Of a stretch of DNA of 64,000 bases, positions 24,694 through 33,629 are shown one piece after another. A program made the translations under genes and the position numbers. The DNA is from Sulfurimonas hongkongensis. Lineage in GTDB: Bacteria; Campylobacterota; Campylobacteria; Campylobacterales; Sulfurimonadaceae. The DNA is taken from the NCBI RefSeq assembly GCF_000445475.1, contig NZ_AUPZ01000010.1, positions 1-64,000 of the forward strand, in the 5' to 3' direction. Numbering within the stretch: position 1 is the stretch's first letter; each line of letters begins with the position of its first letter. A model generated the notes under the pieces. It ran no database searches. It had not been told where the DNA came from and saw only the letters and a program-made list of their open reading frames with translations.

Positions 24694-27081
24694 ATGAGAT
24701 ATATTCGTTTTTTTAATTCACTTACTATAAACGATATCGCGATTGTTGGCGGTAAAAATGCTTCTCTTGGTGAGATGTATAAGATGCTAACACCAAAAGG
24801 GATAAATGTTCCTGATGGTTTTGCAACAACGAGTGAGGCCTACTGGTTACTTTTAGAAGAGAACAACATAAAACAAAAGATAGAAGAAGCTCTTAGCGGT
24901 TTAGATATCTCAGACACTCTAAACCTACAAAAACGCGGTCTTGAAGTTCGCAGACTTATTTTAAACTCAAAACTGCCTAAAATACTTGAAGATGAACTCA
25001 CAGAGGCTTATGCTACTCTCTCAAAAGAGTATAACTCAGATGCAGTTGATGTAGCTGTTCGCTCTTCTGGAACGGCAGAAGATTTGCCAGACGCCTCTTT
25101 TGCTGGACAACAAGAGACTTTTTTAAATATCTCTTCGCCAGAGGCACTACTTCAAAGCGTACATAAGTGTTTTGCTTCACTCTTTACCGATCGTGCTATT
25201 AGCTACAGAGAGAGTCGTGGATTTAACCACTTTAAGGTTGCTCTCTCAGTTGGAGTACAAAAGATGGTACGAAGTGATAACTCTTCAAGTGGTATCATGT
25301 TTACTATAGACACAGAAACAGGTTCAGAGGATTTAATCCTTATAAACTCCATCTGGGGTTTGGGCGAAAATGTTGTTAGTGGACGTGTAAATGCAGATGA
25401 GTTTTTTGTCTTTAAACCTACTCTTAGAAATGGTATAAACACTATTATAAAACGCTCTTTAGGTAGCAAAAAAGAGAAGATGCTCTACGGTGAGTATGGA
25501 GTTAAAACGCTAAACATAGAAACCTCTCAAGCTGAACAAAACAGTTTTTCTATAACAGATGATGAAGTTATGGATTTAGCAAAACAAGCACTAATTATAG
25601 AAGACCATTACAAACGACCTATGGATATAGAGTGGGCAAAAGACGCAAACGACGGCAAACTCTACATAGTCCAAGCACGACCTGAGACTGTTCAAAGTAA
25701 AGAGCAAGACCCAGCATGCATAAAAAAGTACTCTCTAAATATCACTCCAGATGCAAAGATACTCACACAAGGGCGAGCAGTCGGAGAGAAGATTGGCATC
25801 GGCAAAGTCAACATCATAAACAATACCTCTGAATTTGCTCACTTTAAGGAGGGAGATGTGCTAGTCGCTGATACTACAAACCCTGATTGGGAACCTATCA
25901 TGAAAAAGGCTTCTGCTGTTGTTACAAACAGAGGAAGTCGTACCTGTCATGCAGCTATTGTAGCTAGAGAGATTGGAGTACCTGCGGTTGTCGGATGTAC
26001 TAACGCCACAGATGTTTTACAAAACGATGTTAGTGTTACCGTTAGTTGTATCCAAGGGGATGAGGGTTATATCTATGAGGGAGAACTCTCTTATGAGACA
26101 GAGATTATAGATATGAGTTCACTCAAAGATACAAAAACAAAACTCTATATGAATATAGGCAATCCAGCAGAAGCTTTTAACTTTGCAAAGATGCCAAATG
26201 ACGGTGTCGGGCTTGCACGTATGGAGTTCATAATGAGCCACTCCATCAACGCTCATCCAATGGCTTTAGTAAATATGCAAAAGGGAGGTTCTGTAAAAGA
26301 TGAGAAAAAGATTCGCTCCTTTATGTCTCCATACACAGATGCAAAGAAGTTTTTCCTAGATAAACTAAGCGAGGGTGTTAGTACTATTGCCGCTGCTTTT
26401 TACCCAAAACCAGTTATCATCCGAACAAGTGATTTTAAAAGCAACGAGTATAGAAATATGCTTGGTGGTTTAGAGTATGAAGCTTTTGAAGAAAACCCTA
26501 TGATAGGCTTTCGTGGAGCTAGTAGATATTATGATGATAGCTACAAAGAAGCCTTTGAGTGGGAGTGTAAGGCGATAAAGAGTGCAAGAGATGATATGGG
26601 ACTAACAAACATAAAGATTATGATTCCATTTGTAAGAACTCCCGAGGAAGGAAAAAAAGTTATAAGCATTATGAACTCAAAAGGTTTAGTTCAAGGCGAA
26701 AATGGACTTGAGATCTACGCAATGTGTGAAATACCGGCAAATGTCATACTAGCAGATGAGTTTTTAAAAGTCTTTGATGGTTATAGCATCGGCTCAAATG
26801 ATTTAACACAACTAGTTCTAGGAGTTGACAGAGAAAGTGCCTTGATAGCCCATATATTTGATGAGAGAAATGAGGCAGTTAAGCGTATGTTACAAATGGC
26901 TATAGAGGCTTGTAAAAAGGCTAATAAGTACATTGGCATCTGCGGTCAAGCTCCATCTGACTATCCTGAAATAACAGAGTTTTTAGTCAAACACGGTATT
27001 GATTCCATCTCCTTAAATCCTGATTCTATTTACAAGATGCATAAGATTGTAAGTGATTTGGAGAGTAGGCTAAGAGAGTAA
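24694..27081 (+). CDS. ppsA: Phosphoenolpyruvate synthase
   Basis: Makes PEP from pyruvate with ATP hydrolysis to AMP, feeding gluconeogenesis in an autotroph or heterotroph. 795 aa, the normal length. The N-terminal ATP-grasp domain has VGGKNASLGEM, VAVRSSGTAEDLPDASFAGQQETFLN and DIEWAKD..LYIVQARPET. The central phosphohistidine domain has VVTNRGSRTCHAAIVAREIGVP, whose His is the phosphorylated residue. The C-terminal PEP-binding TIM barrel has GLARMEFI, ENPMIGFRGASRY and YSIGSNDLTQLVLGVDR. GGAG precedes the ATG by 8 bp. Confidence 0.97.
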   Translation: MRYIRFFNSLTINDIAIVGGKNASLGEMYKMLTPKGINVPDGFATTSEAYWLLLEENNIKQKIEEALSGLDISDTLNLQKRGLEVRRLILNSKLPKILEDELTEAYATLSKEYNSDAVDVAVRSSGTAEDLPDASFAGQQETFLNISSPEALLQSVHKCFASLFTDRAISYRESRGFNHFKVALSVGVQKMVRSDNSSSGIMFTIDTETGSEDLILINSIWGLGENVVSGRVNADEFFVFKPTLRNGINTIIKRSLGSKKEKMLYGEYGVKTLNIETSQAEQNSFSITDDEVMDLAKQALIIEDHYKRPMDIEWAKDANDGKLYIVQARPETVQSKEQDPACIKKYSLNITPDAKILTQGRAVGEKIGIGKVNIINNTSEFAHFKEGDVLVADTTNPDWEPIMKKASAVVTNRGSRTCHAAIVAREIGVPAVVGCTNATDVLQNDVSVTVSCIQGDEGYIYEGELSYETEIIDMSSLKDTKTKLYMNIGNPAEAFNFAKMPNDGVGLARMEFIMSHSINAHPMALVNMQKGGSVKDEKKIRSFMSPYTDAKKFFLDKLSEGVSTIAAAFYPKPVIIRTSDFKSNEYRNMLGGLEYEAFEENPMIGFRGASRYYDDSYKEAFEWECKAIKSARDDMGLTNIKIMIPFVRTPEEGKKVISIMNSKGLVQGENGLEIYAMCEIPANVILADEFLKVFDGYSIGSNDLTQLVLGVDRESALIAHIFDERNEAVKRMLQMAIEACKKANKYIGICGQAPSDYPEITEFLVKHGIDSISLNPDSIYKMHKIVSDLESRLRE

Positions 27082-27087
27082 TAGTTC

Positions 27088-29652
27088 TCAAAGCTTAGCT
27101 CTTAGGACTCTCTCTATCTCCATAACAACAATAAGAATTATGGCTACAAACAATAAAGTTCCCCACATTTTTAGACTAACGGGTTGAATATTTAAAATAG
27201 ACTGCATAAAAGGGTTGTGCATAGATGCTATATGTATAGCTTGTGCAAAGATGACTGATATCCATAAAAATCTGTTTTTGCTATGGTCTATTTTAAAGAT
27301 AGAGTAATTTTCACTACGAGAGTTAAATACGTGTACATTCTCAAAAAGAACCATCAAAAGCAGCGTTAAGTTTCTTGCATTGTCCTCTTCATAACCAAAC
27401 TCAAGTAGTGTATAAAAAACTGCAAAGGCTGATATACCCATATATAAACCACCAACTACAACTCTGCTAATCATTATTTTGTTAAAGATAGGTTCTTTTG
27501 GATCACGAGCTTTTCTCTTTAGCACGCCAGGTTCCGCCTTTTCAAGTCCAAGAGCTACATCTTGAATACCGTTTGTTACTAGGTTTAGCCATAAAAGTTG
27601 CACTGGCAAAAGAGGAATAGGTGTAAAAAATATTATCGAGAGTACTATAAGAATTATCTCTGCAAAACCTGTAGATATGAGAAGATGAATAACTTTTCTT
27701 ATATTATCATAAGCAACTCTACCTTCTTCTATACCGTTGACAATAGAACCAAAGGAATCATCACTCAAAATCAAGTCACTTGACTCTCTTGCAACATCAG
27801 TCCCACTTTTACCCATAGATATACCTATGTTAGCAAACTTAAGTGCTGGAACATCATTTACACCATCTCCTGTAACAGCTACGAAGTGACCTAACTCTTG
27901 AAAAGTTTTTACGATGAGTTGTTTTTGTTCAGGTGAAACTCTTGCAAAAACGCGCTTTTGAGCAATTTCCTCTTTTGGAGCACCTCTTTCTTGCCAGCGG
28001 GAGATTTCTAAGCCATCAATTACTTCATCATTATCTATGGCTATATTTAGCTCTTTTGCTATATAAAATGCAGTATTTGGATGATCGCCAGTTACCATTA
28101 TCACACCTATACCAGCATTTTGAGCTGTAGTTACAGCATCTGCCACTCCATCTCTGAGTGGGTCAATAATCGCAGCAAAGCCTAGATAAGTATATCCGCT
28201 TTTAGAAATTTTCTTTTCATCACTAACTTTATAGCCTAAAGCTATATTTCTAAAACCTTTTGCTGCCCATAAATCTACCTGCTCATTAAAAGATTTTTTA
28301 TCTTCATCTCTGAGGTCACACTTAGAGAGTATAATCTCTGGTGAACCTTTTATAAAATGTACTGTTTTAGCATCAATTTTATATGCAACACCTGAAAATT
28401 TATTCTGCGGTTCGTATGGCATTATATCGATAAGCGTGGCTCTGTTTTTTAGTTCATTTAATGATTTATTTATATTTAACGCATATCTTGCCAAAGCGAC
28501 ATCAACCTGATCACCCATAAAACTAAACTCATCATCTACAATCTCATAGTTTGATTCGTTACATAAAATAGAGCAATAAAGAACTTCTTCATTTATAAAC
28601 TCATTTGCCTTGTAAGCTTTATCAGGTGCTACAAAATGTTCAACACTAAGGCGATTTTGCGTCATAGTGCCTGTCTTATCACTAGCTATCAAAGTACAAG
28701 AACCAAGCCCCTCTATGGCTGATAGTTTTCGTACAATGACATTACGCTTACTCATTGAAGAGCTAGCTACACTAAGCGCAACAGTAATAGCTACTGGAAG
28801 ACCTTCAGGAATAGTTGAGACCGCCATAGCTACACTAAGAAAAAATATCTCCTTAAGTGATACTTCTTGATAAATCCCCATGAAAACGAGTAACAATACT
28901 ATAACACCTATAATTTTGGCTATATTTAATGAAAACTTTTCCATTCTTAAAACTAAGGGTGGTTTTGTTGTACCATCAGAAGCTAGAAATGAAGCGATTT
29001 TACCCACCTCTGTCTGATTAGCAACTGCTGTAACTACACCAGTTCCACGACCTTTTGTAACCATAGAACCTGCAAAAAGCATATTTTTTCTATCACCGAT
29101 AGGCTCATTTGTATCTGTTGAAATATAAGAAGCATCTTTATTTACATCTATGGACTCTCCTGTTAAAAGAGATTCATCCAAATATAAATCAATGGCATCT
29201 ATAAGACGTACATCTGTAGGCACTTTTACGCCTGACTCGAAAAAGACTATATCACCAACTGTTACATCTTCACTTAGTAGTTTTACGTGTTTAGAGTCTC
29301 TAAGCACACTTACGTAAGTCTTTAAAACTTTTTTAAGAGCATCTGCTTTTTGACCCGCTGTATACTCTTGGTATGCTCCGATTATTGCATTAATTAAAAG
29401 TACAGCTAAGATAAATCCTGCATCAGTAAACTCTTTAATTGCAAAAGAGACTATCGCAGCTATTAAAAGTACATAAATTATCGGACTTTTAAACTGCTCT
29501 AAAAGAATGATGGGAAGGGTTCGTTTTTTAGCATCTGGTAGGGAGTTCTTTCCGTAGTGTTGAATGCGTTGTTTTGCCTCACTACTTGATAATCCATCAG
29601 ATGTACAATCTAAGTCTTTTAAGCTTTGTTCAGCAGTTTTAGTATAGAACAT
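27088..29652 (-). CDS. P-type (class II) cation-transporting ATPase
   Basis: 854 aa. It has an N-terminal cation-ATPase domain, an actuator with LLTGES, helix M4 PEGLPVAIT, phosphorylation site ASDKTGTMTQ, nucleotide domain and hinge VTGDGVNDVPAL, and C-terminal helices with LLWLNLVTNGIQDVALGLE. The layout is that of PMR1/SERCA-like Ca2+ or Na+ pumps. In M6 the SERCA motif NLVTDG reads NLVTNG, so one Ca2+-ligand Asp is replaced by Asn and calcium specificity should not be assumed. It faces ppsA with only 6 bp between stops. The ATG lacks a clear Shine-Dalgarno. Confidence 0.9.
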   Translation of the reverse strand: MFYTKTAEQSLKDLDCTSDGLSSSEAKQRIQHYGKNSLPDAKKRTLPIILLEQFKSPIIYVLLIAAIVSFAIKEFTDAGFILAVLLINAIIGAYQEYTAGQKADALKKVLKTYVSVLRDSKHVKLLSEDVTVGDIVFFESGVKVPTDVRLIDAIDLYLDESLLTGESIDVNKDASYISTDTNEPIGDRKNMLFAGSMVTKGRGTGVVTAVANQTEVGKIASFLASDGTTKPPLVLRMEKFSLNIAKIIGVIVLLLVFMGIYQEVSLKEIFFLSVAMAVSTIPEGLPVAITVALSVASSSMSKRNVIVRKLSAIEGLGSCTLIASDKTGTMTQNRLSVEHFVAPDKAYKANEFINEEVLYCSILCNESNYEIVDDEFSFMGDQVDVALARYALNINKSLNELKNRATLIDIMPYEPQNKFSGVAYKIDAKTVHFIKGSPEIILSKCDLRDEDKKSFNEQVDLWAAKGFRNIALGYKVSDEKKISKSGYTYLGFAAIIDPLRDGVADAVTTAQNAGIGVIMVTGDHPNTAFYIAKELNIAIDNDEVIDGLEISRWQERGAPKEEIAQKRVFARVSPEQKQLIVKTFQELGHFVAVTGDGVNDVPALKFANIGISMGKSGTDVARESSDLILSDDSFGSIVNGIEEGRVAYDNIRKVIHLLISTGFAEIILIVLSIIFFTPIPLLPVQLLWLNLVTNGIQDVALGLEKAEPGVLKRKARDPKEPIFNKIMISRVVVGGLYMGISAFAVFYTLLEFGYEEDNARNLTLLLMVLFENVHVFNSRSENYSIFKIDHSKNRFLWISVIFAQAIHIASMHNPFMQSILNIQPVSLKMWGTLLFVAIILIVVMEIERVLRAKL

Positions 29653-29672
29653 AAGGCAGTCTTATACCAACG

Positions 29673-29726
29673 TCATTTCTTTTTTTTCTTAGAAATTTTT
29701 TCTAACTTATCTTTTTTCTTATCCAT
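29673..29726 (-). CDS. Possible 17-aa Lys-rich peptide
   Basis: ATG at 29726 preceded by AAGGA, reading MDKKKDKLEKISKKKKK and stop, upstream of the P-type ATPase gene on the same strand. Nine or more Lys in 17 residues is striking, but in AT-rich DNA it could be chance. Treat as a weak candidate leader or basic peptide. Confidence 0.2.
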   Translation of the reverse strand: MDKKKDKLEKISKKKKK

Positions 29727-29914
29727 GATTCTATTTCCTTTATTTACCTGTATCCTAAATCAAATTAACTTAATTTAACCTATATTCTACGGGCAATGTA
29801 AGTATATCTTCTATCTTACTCTTTTTACACTTCATGAGACTCCACACCAAGTGCAAAATATTATAATTTTCACATTAATTTTCTAAAAGGATGAGAGTAA
29901 GTATCAAAATCTGC

Positions 29915-29920
29915 TATAAT
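29915..29920 (+). promoter_or_regulatory. -10 box 7 nt before the ATG at 29928
   Basis: TATAAT preceded by CTGC and followed by TTCATTT then ATG. It is the likely promoter of the zinc cluster. I do not see a convincing Zur palindrome here. Confidence 0.5.
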
Positions 29921-29927
29921 TTCATTT

Positions 29928-30197
29928 ATGAAACTAAGACTGCTGATATCATTTTTATTTATCATTGCTACAACTGTTACTGCTATACATGAGTTAGAAC
30001 ATATTGGTCATGAACATGATAGCTCTACATGTCAAGTTTGTATAGTTGACAATCACTCGGTTTCAGCTGATATCATCGATGATTTCACTGAGATAGAGAT
30101 TGTAAAATTTAGCGAAATTAGTTCCACTCTTTTAGTCAAACTCACACATACAAAAGATCACTCATACCAGACTCGCGCACCTCCATTTAACTCCTAA
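29928..30197 (+). CDS. Small exported His-rich protein, start of zinc cluster
   Basis: 89 aa with a signal-peptide-like N-terminus (MKLRLLISFLFIIATTVTA), then HELEHIGHEHDSSTCQVC, a string of His, acidic residues and a CxxC that could bind Zn or Cu. It resembles the small metal-locus proteins grouped as DUF2946, but the match is only by composition. TATAAT ends 7 nt before the ATG and there is no ribosome binding site, so this message may also be leaderless. It precedes the His-rich barrel protein by 55 bp. Confidence 0.65.
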   Translation: MKLRLLISFLFIIATTVTAIHELEHIGHEHDSSTCQVCIVDNHSVSADIIDDFTEIEIVKFSEISSTLLVKLTHTKDHSYQTRAPPFNS

Positions 30198-30252
30198 AAC
30201 AAAAAAATTACAATTATTACAACTATAAAAAATTATACTAATTAGGACAGTT

Positions 30253-31536
30253 ATGAAAAAAATACTACTATCAAGCACGCTTTGTGCAGTTATGGCTTTT
30301 GGTGCGGCAGATGTGCTGCCAAGTGAAAAAAGAACTTTTGCTCAGTCAAAGTTTATACCAGATATCTCTTTAATTATGGATATGTCTTATGTAAATAGAA
30401 GCGTAGATGACAATGAGGCCCAACATCTTGAGGTGCCAGGGGTTGCTCATGGACTCTTAGGCTCTCACTCCCACGGTTCAGACAATCACGCAACTTACAA
30501 TGCAAGCAATGGCTTTAACCTAAACTATGCAGAGCTTGTTCTCTCAAGCTCTGTTGATCCATTTTTTACTATGGATGGAGTTTTTCACTTTAGCGAAAAT
30601 GGAGTAGAGATAGAAGAGCTTTTCTTTACATCTACAGCTTTGGGCTATGGTACAAGAGTAAAGGGTGGAAAGTTTAACTCAAACTTTGGTTATCTAAATG
30701 AGCAACACCATCACTACTGGGATTTTGCAGATATGCCTCTCGTTTATGAGTCTTTTTTAGGGATGCATGGTATCAATGAAAAAGGAGTCCAGCTACAATG
30801 GACAGCTCCAACCTCTACTTACTTGATGCTAGGAGCCGAGATCCTTCAAGGCGAAAATGAGCAGATGTTTGGAAATGAGGAGATAGACTTAACCAAGATA
30901 AACGCTACTGCATCTTTAGAAAAAACAAGTGCAGCAGATGCGCCATCACTCTTTGTTACCTATGCTAAAACATCTTTTGATATCCAAGACACTACAATCT
31001 TAGCAGGACTCTCTTATGCTTGGGGAGAATCAAGAATAGACCATACTGAAGATGAAGAGAGCCCTCACGCAATTAGTGCTGACTCTAAGATATATGGAGC
31101 TGACTTGGTTATCAAGCACTATTTTGACTCTTACAGCTCCCTAAAGTGGCAAAGTGAGTGGATGATGCGTGATATGGATGGAATTTTGTATGCAAATTCG
31201 GGAGGAGCTTTTAAAGCCTCAGATCTGACTAAAAAGCAAGCAGGACTATACTCTCAACTTGTTTATGCGTATAATCAAAACTGGAAGGTTGGCGCTAGAT
31301 ATGATACTATCTATCAAAATGATGTTAAAGTAAATGGACAAGATAGAAATATGCCAACTAACATGGACAAGTACTCTGCAATGCTAGAGTACTCAACAAG
31401 TGAGTTTGCAAGATTTAGGCTACAGTATGACCATAATAACGCTCTGTTCAATGAAGATAATGTTAGGCAAAATATAGATACTATTATCTTTCAAGTAAAC
31501 ATCTCCATAGGTGCTCACGGAGCGCATAGTTTTTAA
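30253..31536 (+). CDS. His-rich outer-membrane beta-barrel, probable zinc-uptake protein
   Basis: 427 aa with a Sec signal (MKKILLSSTLCAVMAFGAA), then beta-strand alternation to a C-terminal strand. HGLLGSHSHGSDNHATYN near residue 80 and EQHHHYWDF near 155 are exposed His clusters fit for zinc. It belongs to the set often annotated as zinc-regulated outer-membrane receptor, but it has no TonB box or plug domain, so it is more porin-like. AGGA lies 5 bp before the ATG. It sits just before znuA, separated by repeat A8. Confidence 0.78.
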   Translation: MKKILLSSTLCAVMAFGAADVLPSEKRTFAQSKFIPDISLIMDMSYVNRSVDDNEAQHLEVPGVAHGLLGSHSHGSDNHATYNASNGFNLNYAELVLSSSVDPFFTMDGVFHFSENGVEIEELFFTSTALGYGTRVKGGKFNSNFGYLNEQHHHYWDFADMPLVYESFLGMHGINEKGVQLQWTAPTSTYLMLGAEILQGENEQMFGNEEIDLTKINATASLEKTSAADAPSLFVTYAKTSFDIQDTTILAGLSYAWGESRIDHTEDEESPHAISADSKIYGADLVIKHYFDSYSSLKWQSEWMMRDMDGILYANSGGAFKASDLTKKQAGLYSQLVYAYNQNWKVGARYDTIYQNDVKVNGQDRNMPTNMDKYSAMLEYSTSEFARFRLQYDHNNALFNEDNVRQNIDTIIFQVNISIGAHGAHSF

Positions 31537-31538
31537 TT

Positions 31539-31660
31539 TAATCCTCTGATTAAGTTATAAACTAGATTCCGTGTCAAGCACGGAATGACGGTAAGGCCAT
31601 TGAGTCCAATACGGTAAGGCCATTGAGTCCAATACGGTAAGGCCATTGAGGCCAATGAAG
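31539..31660 (+). repeat. Family A left half fused to a 23-bp tandem repeat (copy A8)
   Basis: Left tip AATCCTCTGATTAAG, TTATAAACTA and the GATTCCGTGTCAAG palindrome, then three copies of GGTAAGGCCATTGAGTCCAA plus TAC (23-bp period, from 31590) in place of the usual CATCCTGAAC units. The right half is absent. GCCTTGCTCTGCAAGGC (31675-31691) is a separate small hairpin just before the znuA ribosome binding site. Confidence 0.8.
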
Positions 31661-31709
31661 CTAGCCTTGCTCTGCAAGGCAGAAATAATAGTCTGCAAAA
31701 GGAACAAGA

Positions 31710-32582
31710 ATGAATAAATTTTTACTACTACTATTACCATTATCGCTTTTTGCTCATCTAAATATCGCAGTTAGTTATCCATATATTGGGGCTATAACAA
31801 AAGCTGTTGGTGGTGATCATATAAATAGCATAGTTTTGGCAAAAGGGAACTGGGATCCACACTTTGTGGTTCCTCGTCCTTCGCTTATCTCAAAAGTGAG
31901 AAACGCAGATGCGCTTATTATGAATGGTGCTCAGTTAGAGATTGGTTGGTTACCTCCTCTAATGGATAGAGCTGCAAACCCTAAAGTAAAGGTAGGCGCT
32001 AGCACATTTTTAAATCTCTCTCATCATGTAGAACTTTTGCATAAGCCAGCTACAGTTGACCGCTCAGGTGGAGATGTGCATCCTGATGGAAATCCTCACT
32101 TTCATCTAAATCCAAAAAACATTCTCACACTTGCAAAAACAATAGAGGAGTTTTTAATCTCAATAGACAAAGATCATAGCAGTGTTTATAAGAAAAACTA
32201 CATAGAGTTTGAGAAAATGTGGAGTGCTAAGATAGAGGAGTGGAAGCTTAAGATGGCAGATAAAAAGGGCAAAAAGGTTATACAGTTTCATGATAATCTA
32301 GCTTATTTTAACGATGCTTATGGACTCATAAACATTGGAACCATCGAGCCATTGCCGGGGATACCGCCATCATCAAGACACACTATTGGGCTTATCGAAC
32401 TTATAAAACAAGAGAAGCCTTGTTGCATCTTGCACGATGTATATCACTCAACAAAAACTGCTAAGTTTATATCATCAAAGAGTGGGATTGAGATAGTGTT
32501 AATGCCTCATGATATTGAAGCATTAGAGAGCATACAAGACTTAAGCTCACTCTTTGACTACCTAACAAGTGCTATAAAATGA
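31710..32582 (+). CDS. znuA: Zinc ABC transporter, periplasmic binding protein
   Basis: 290 aa, cluster A-I metal-binding protein. A signal peptide (MNKFLLLLLPLSLFA) is followed by IAVSYPYIGAITKAVGGD, ligand His in WDPHFVVPRPS, the short His loop GDVHPDGNPHFHLNPKN, VIQFHDNLAYF and a late acidic ligand in VLMPHDIEALES. The spacing fits Zn or Mn, and the upstream His-rich proteins favour Zn. AAGGA lies 6 bp before the ATG. It overlaps znuB by 4 bp. The ABC ATPase partner is not next to it. Confidence 0.88.
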   Translation: MNKFLLLLLPLSLFAHLNIAVSYPYIGAITKAVGGDHINSIVLAKGNWDPHFVVPRPSLISKVRNADALIMNGAQLEIGWLPPLMDRAANPKVKVGASTFLNLSHHVELLHKPATVDRSGGDVHPDGNPHFHLNPKNILTLAKTIEEFLISIDKDHSSVYKKNYIEFEKMWSAKIEEWKLKMADKKGKKVIQFHDNLAYFNDAYGLINIGTIEPLPGIPPSSRHTIGLIELIKQEKPCCILHDVYHSTKTAKFISSKSGIEIVLMPHDIEALESIQDLSSLFDYLTSAIK

Positions 32583-33334
32583 GTGATATTTTACTAGTTC
32601 CCATAGCTCTAGTTATCGTGCTTGTTATGATGCACTCTTGGTTTGGTATGGGCATTTTAAAGCGTGGCATCATCTTTACAGATTTGGCCATCGCTCAGTT
32701 TGCAGCTCTTGGCTCTTCTGTTAGCCTTGGCTATTTTCATGAAGAGTATTTTTATCTGCTCACTCTAAGCTTCGCTCTTCTTAGTGCTTTTCTGATAGCC
32801 ATAGCCTCTCAAAAAAAGTTACAACTTGAGGCTTTTATAGGACTTCTCTATGTGCTTGGAGCTAGTGGGATTATGATGGTCTTATCTCACTCTGCTGAGG
32901 GGATGGAGCATTTCAAGTCACTGCTTGCTAGTGATATATTATTTACTCCACCATCAGAGGTTCTAAAGAGTACGCTTATTTATGCTCTTATCGCCCTTGT
33001 TTTATGGAAGATTTATCCGAAAACAAGTGGCTTTTTAAAAGAGCTGATGTTTTTTTCACTATTGGCTCTTACAGTTACCTCTTCAGTTTCACTAGCTGGT
33101 GTTTTAGTGGTTTTTGTTTTACTTATTGCACCTGCTTTGGTCTCTTTATCACTAAAGTTAAAACGAGTCTATCTTGGTAGTTTTGTCTTTGGTTGGTTTT
33201 TTAGCATAAGTGCAATTCTTATCTCTTACTACTATGATTTGCCAACTGGATATAGCATTGTCTTTTTGGGTGCACTACTGAGTTGCGTTATAATCCTCTT
33301 TAGTTCAAAAAAAGCGAGCGACAATGATATTTAG
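32579..33334 (+). CDS. znuB: Zinc/manganese ABC transporter permease
   Basis: 251 aa ABC-3 family permease with about seven or eight membrane helices. GIIFTDLAIAQFAALGSSV is the family signature at the second helix, and SSVSLAGVLVVFVLLIAPAL is the EAA-like contact region. ATGA overlap with znuA shows coupling. It should form the membrane channel of the zinc importer with an ATPase coded elsewhere. It overlaps the rhodanese-like gene by 11 bp. Confidence 0.9.
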   Translation: MSDILLVPIALVIVLVMMHSWFGMGILKRGIIFTDLAIAQFAALGSSVSLGYFHEEYFYLLTLSFALLSAFLIAIASQKKLQLEAFIGLLYVLGASGIMMVLSHSAEGMEHFKSLLASDILFTPPSEVLKSTLIYALIALVLWKIYPKTSGFLKELMFFSLLALTVTSSVSLAGVLVVFVLLIAPALVSLSLKLKRVYLGSFVFGWFFSISAILISYYYDLPTGYSIVFLGALLSCVIILFSSKKASDNDI

Positions 33335-33629
33335 TGATGAGTGGACACAAAAAGAGTTTTTAGAGAACAAAAAGCTTCTTGAGGAGCAGGGTATAAAGGT
33401 CTTGCTAATCGATACTATTTTATCTCCTATAGATAAAGTTGACACCGTAGTCTATAATCCATTTCTTTTAAAAGAGGAGCCTGAGGGGAGTGTTTTTGTC
33501 TTTTACTGCGACACAGGAAAGGCAACCCTTGATAGGCTCGAAGAGTACAGAGCTAAGTTTCCTAAGCATCACTGCATCTCACTAAAAGGTGGACGCGGTT
33601 ACTGGCGAAAAAATATGACACTACTTTAG
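33324..33629 (+). CDS. Degenerate rhodanese-like protein at the end of the znu operon
   Basis: 101 aa, cytoplasmic. FVFYCDTGKATLDRLEEYRA followed by ISLKGGRGYW matches the end of a rhodanese domain (C-x4-R/T active loop, then L.GG...W), with Cys in the active position of CDTGKAT. The N-terminal 40 residues lack the first rhodanese motif. It may be a persulfide- or thiol-handling accessory of the zinc cluster. The call rests on short motifs only. It overlaps znuB by 11 bp and converges with the diguanylate cyclase gene by 4 bp. Confidence 0.55.
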   Translation: MIFSDEWTQKEFLENKKLLEEQGIKVLLIDTILSPIDKVDTVVYNPFLLKEEPEGSVFVFYCDTGKATLDRLEEYRAKFPKHHCISLKGGRGYWRKNMTLL

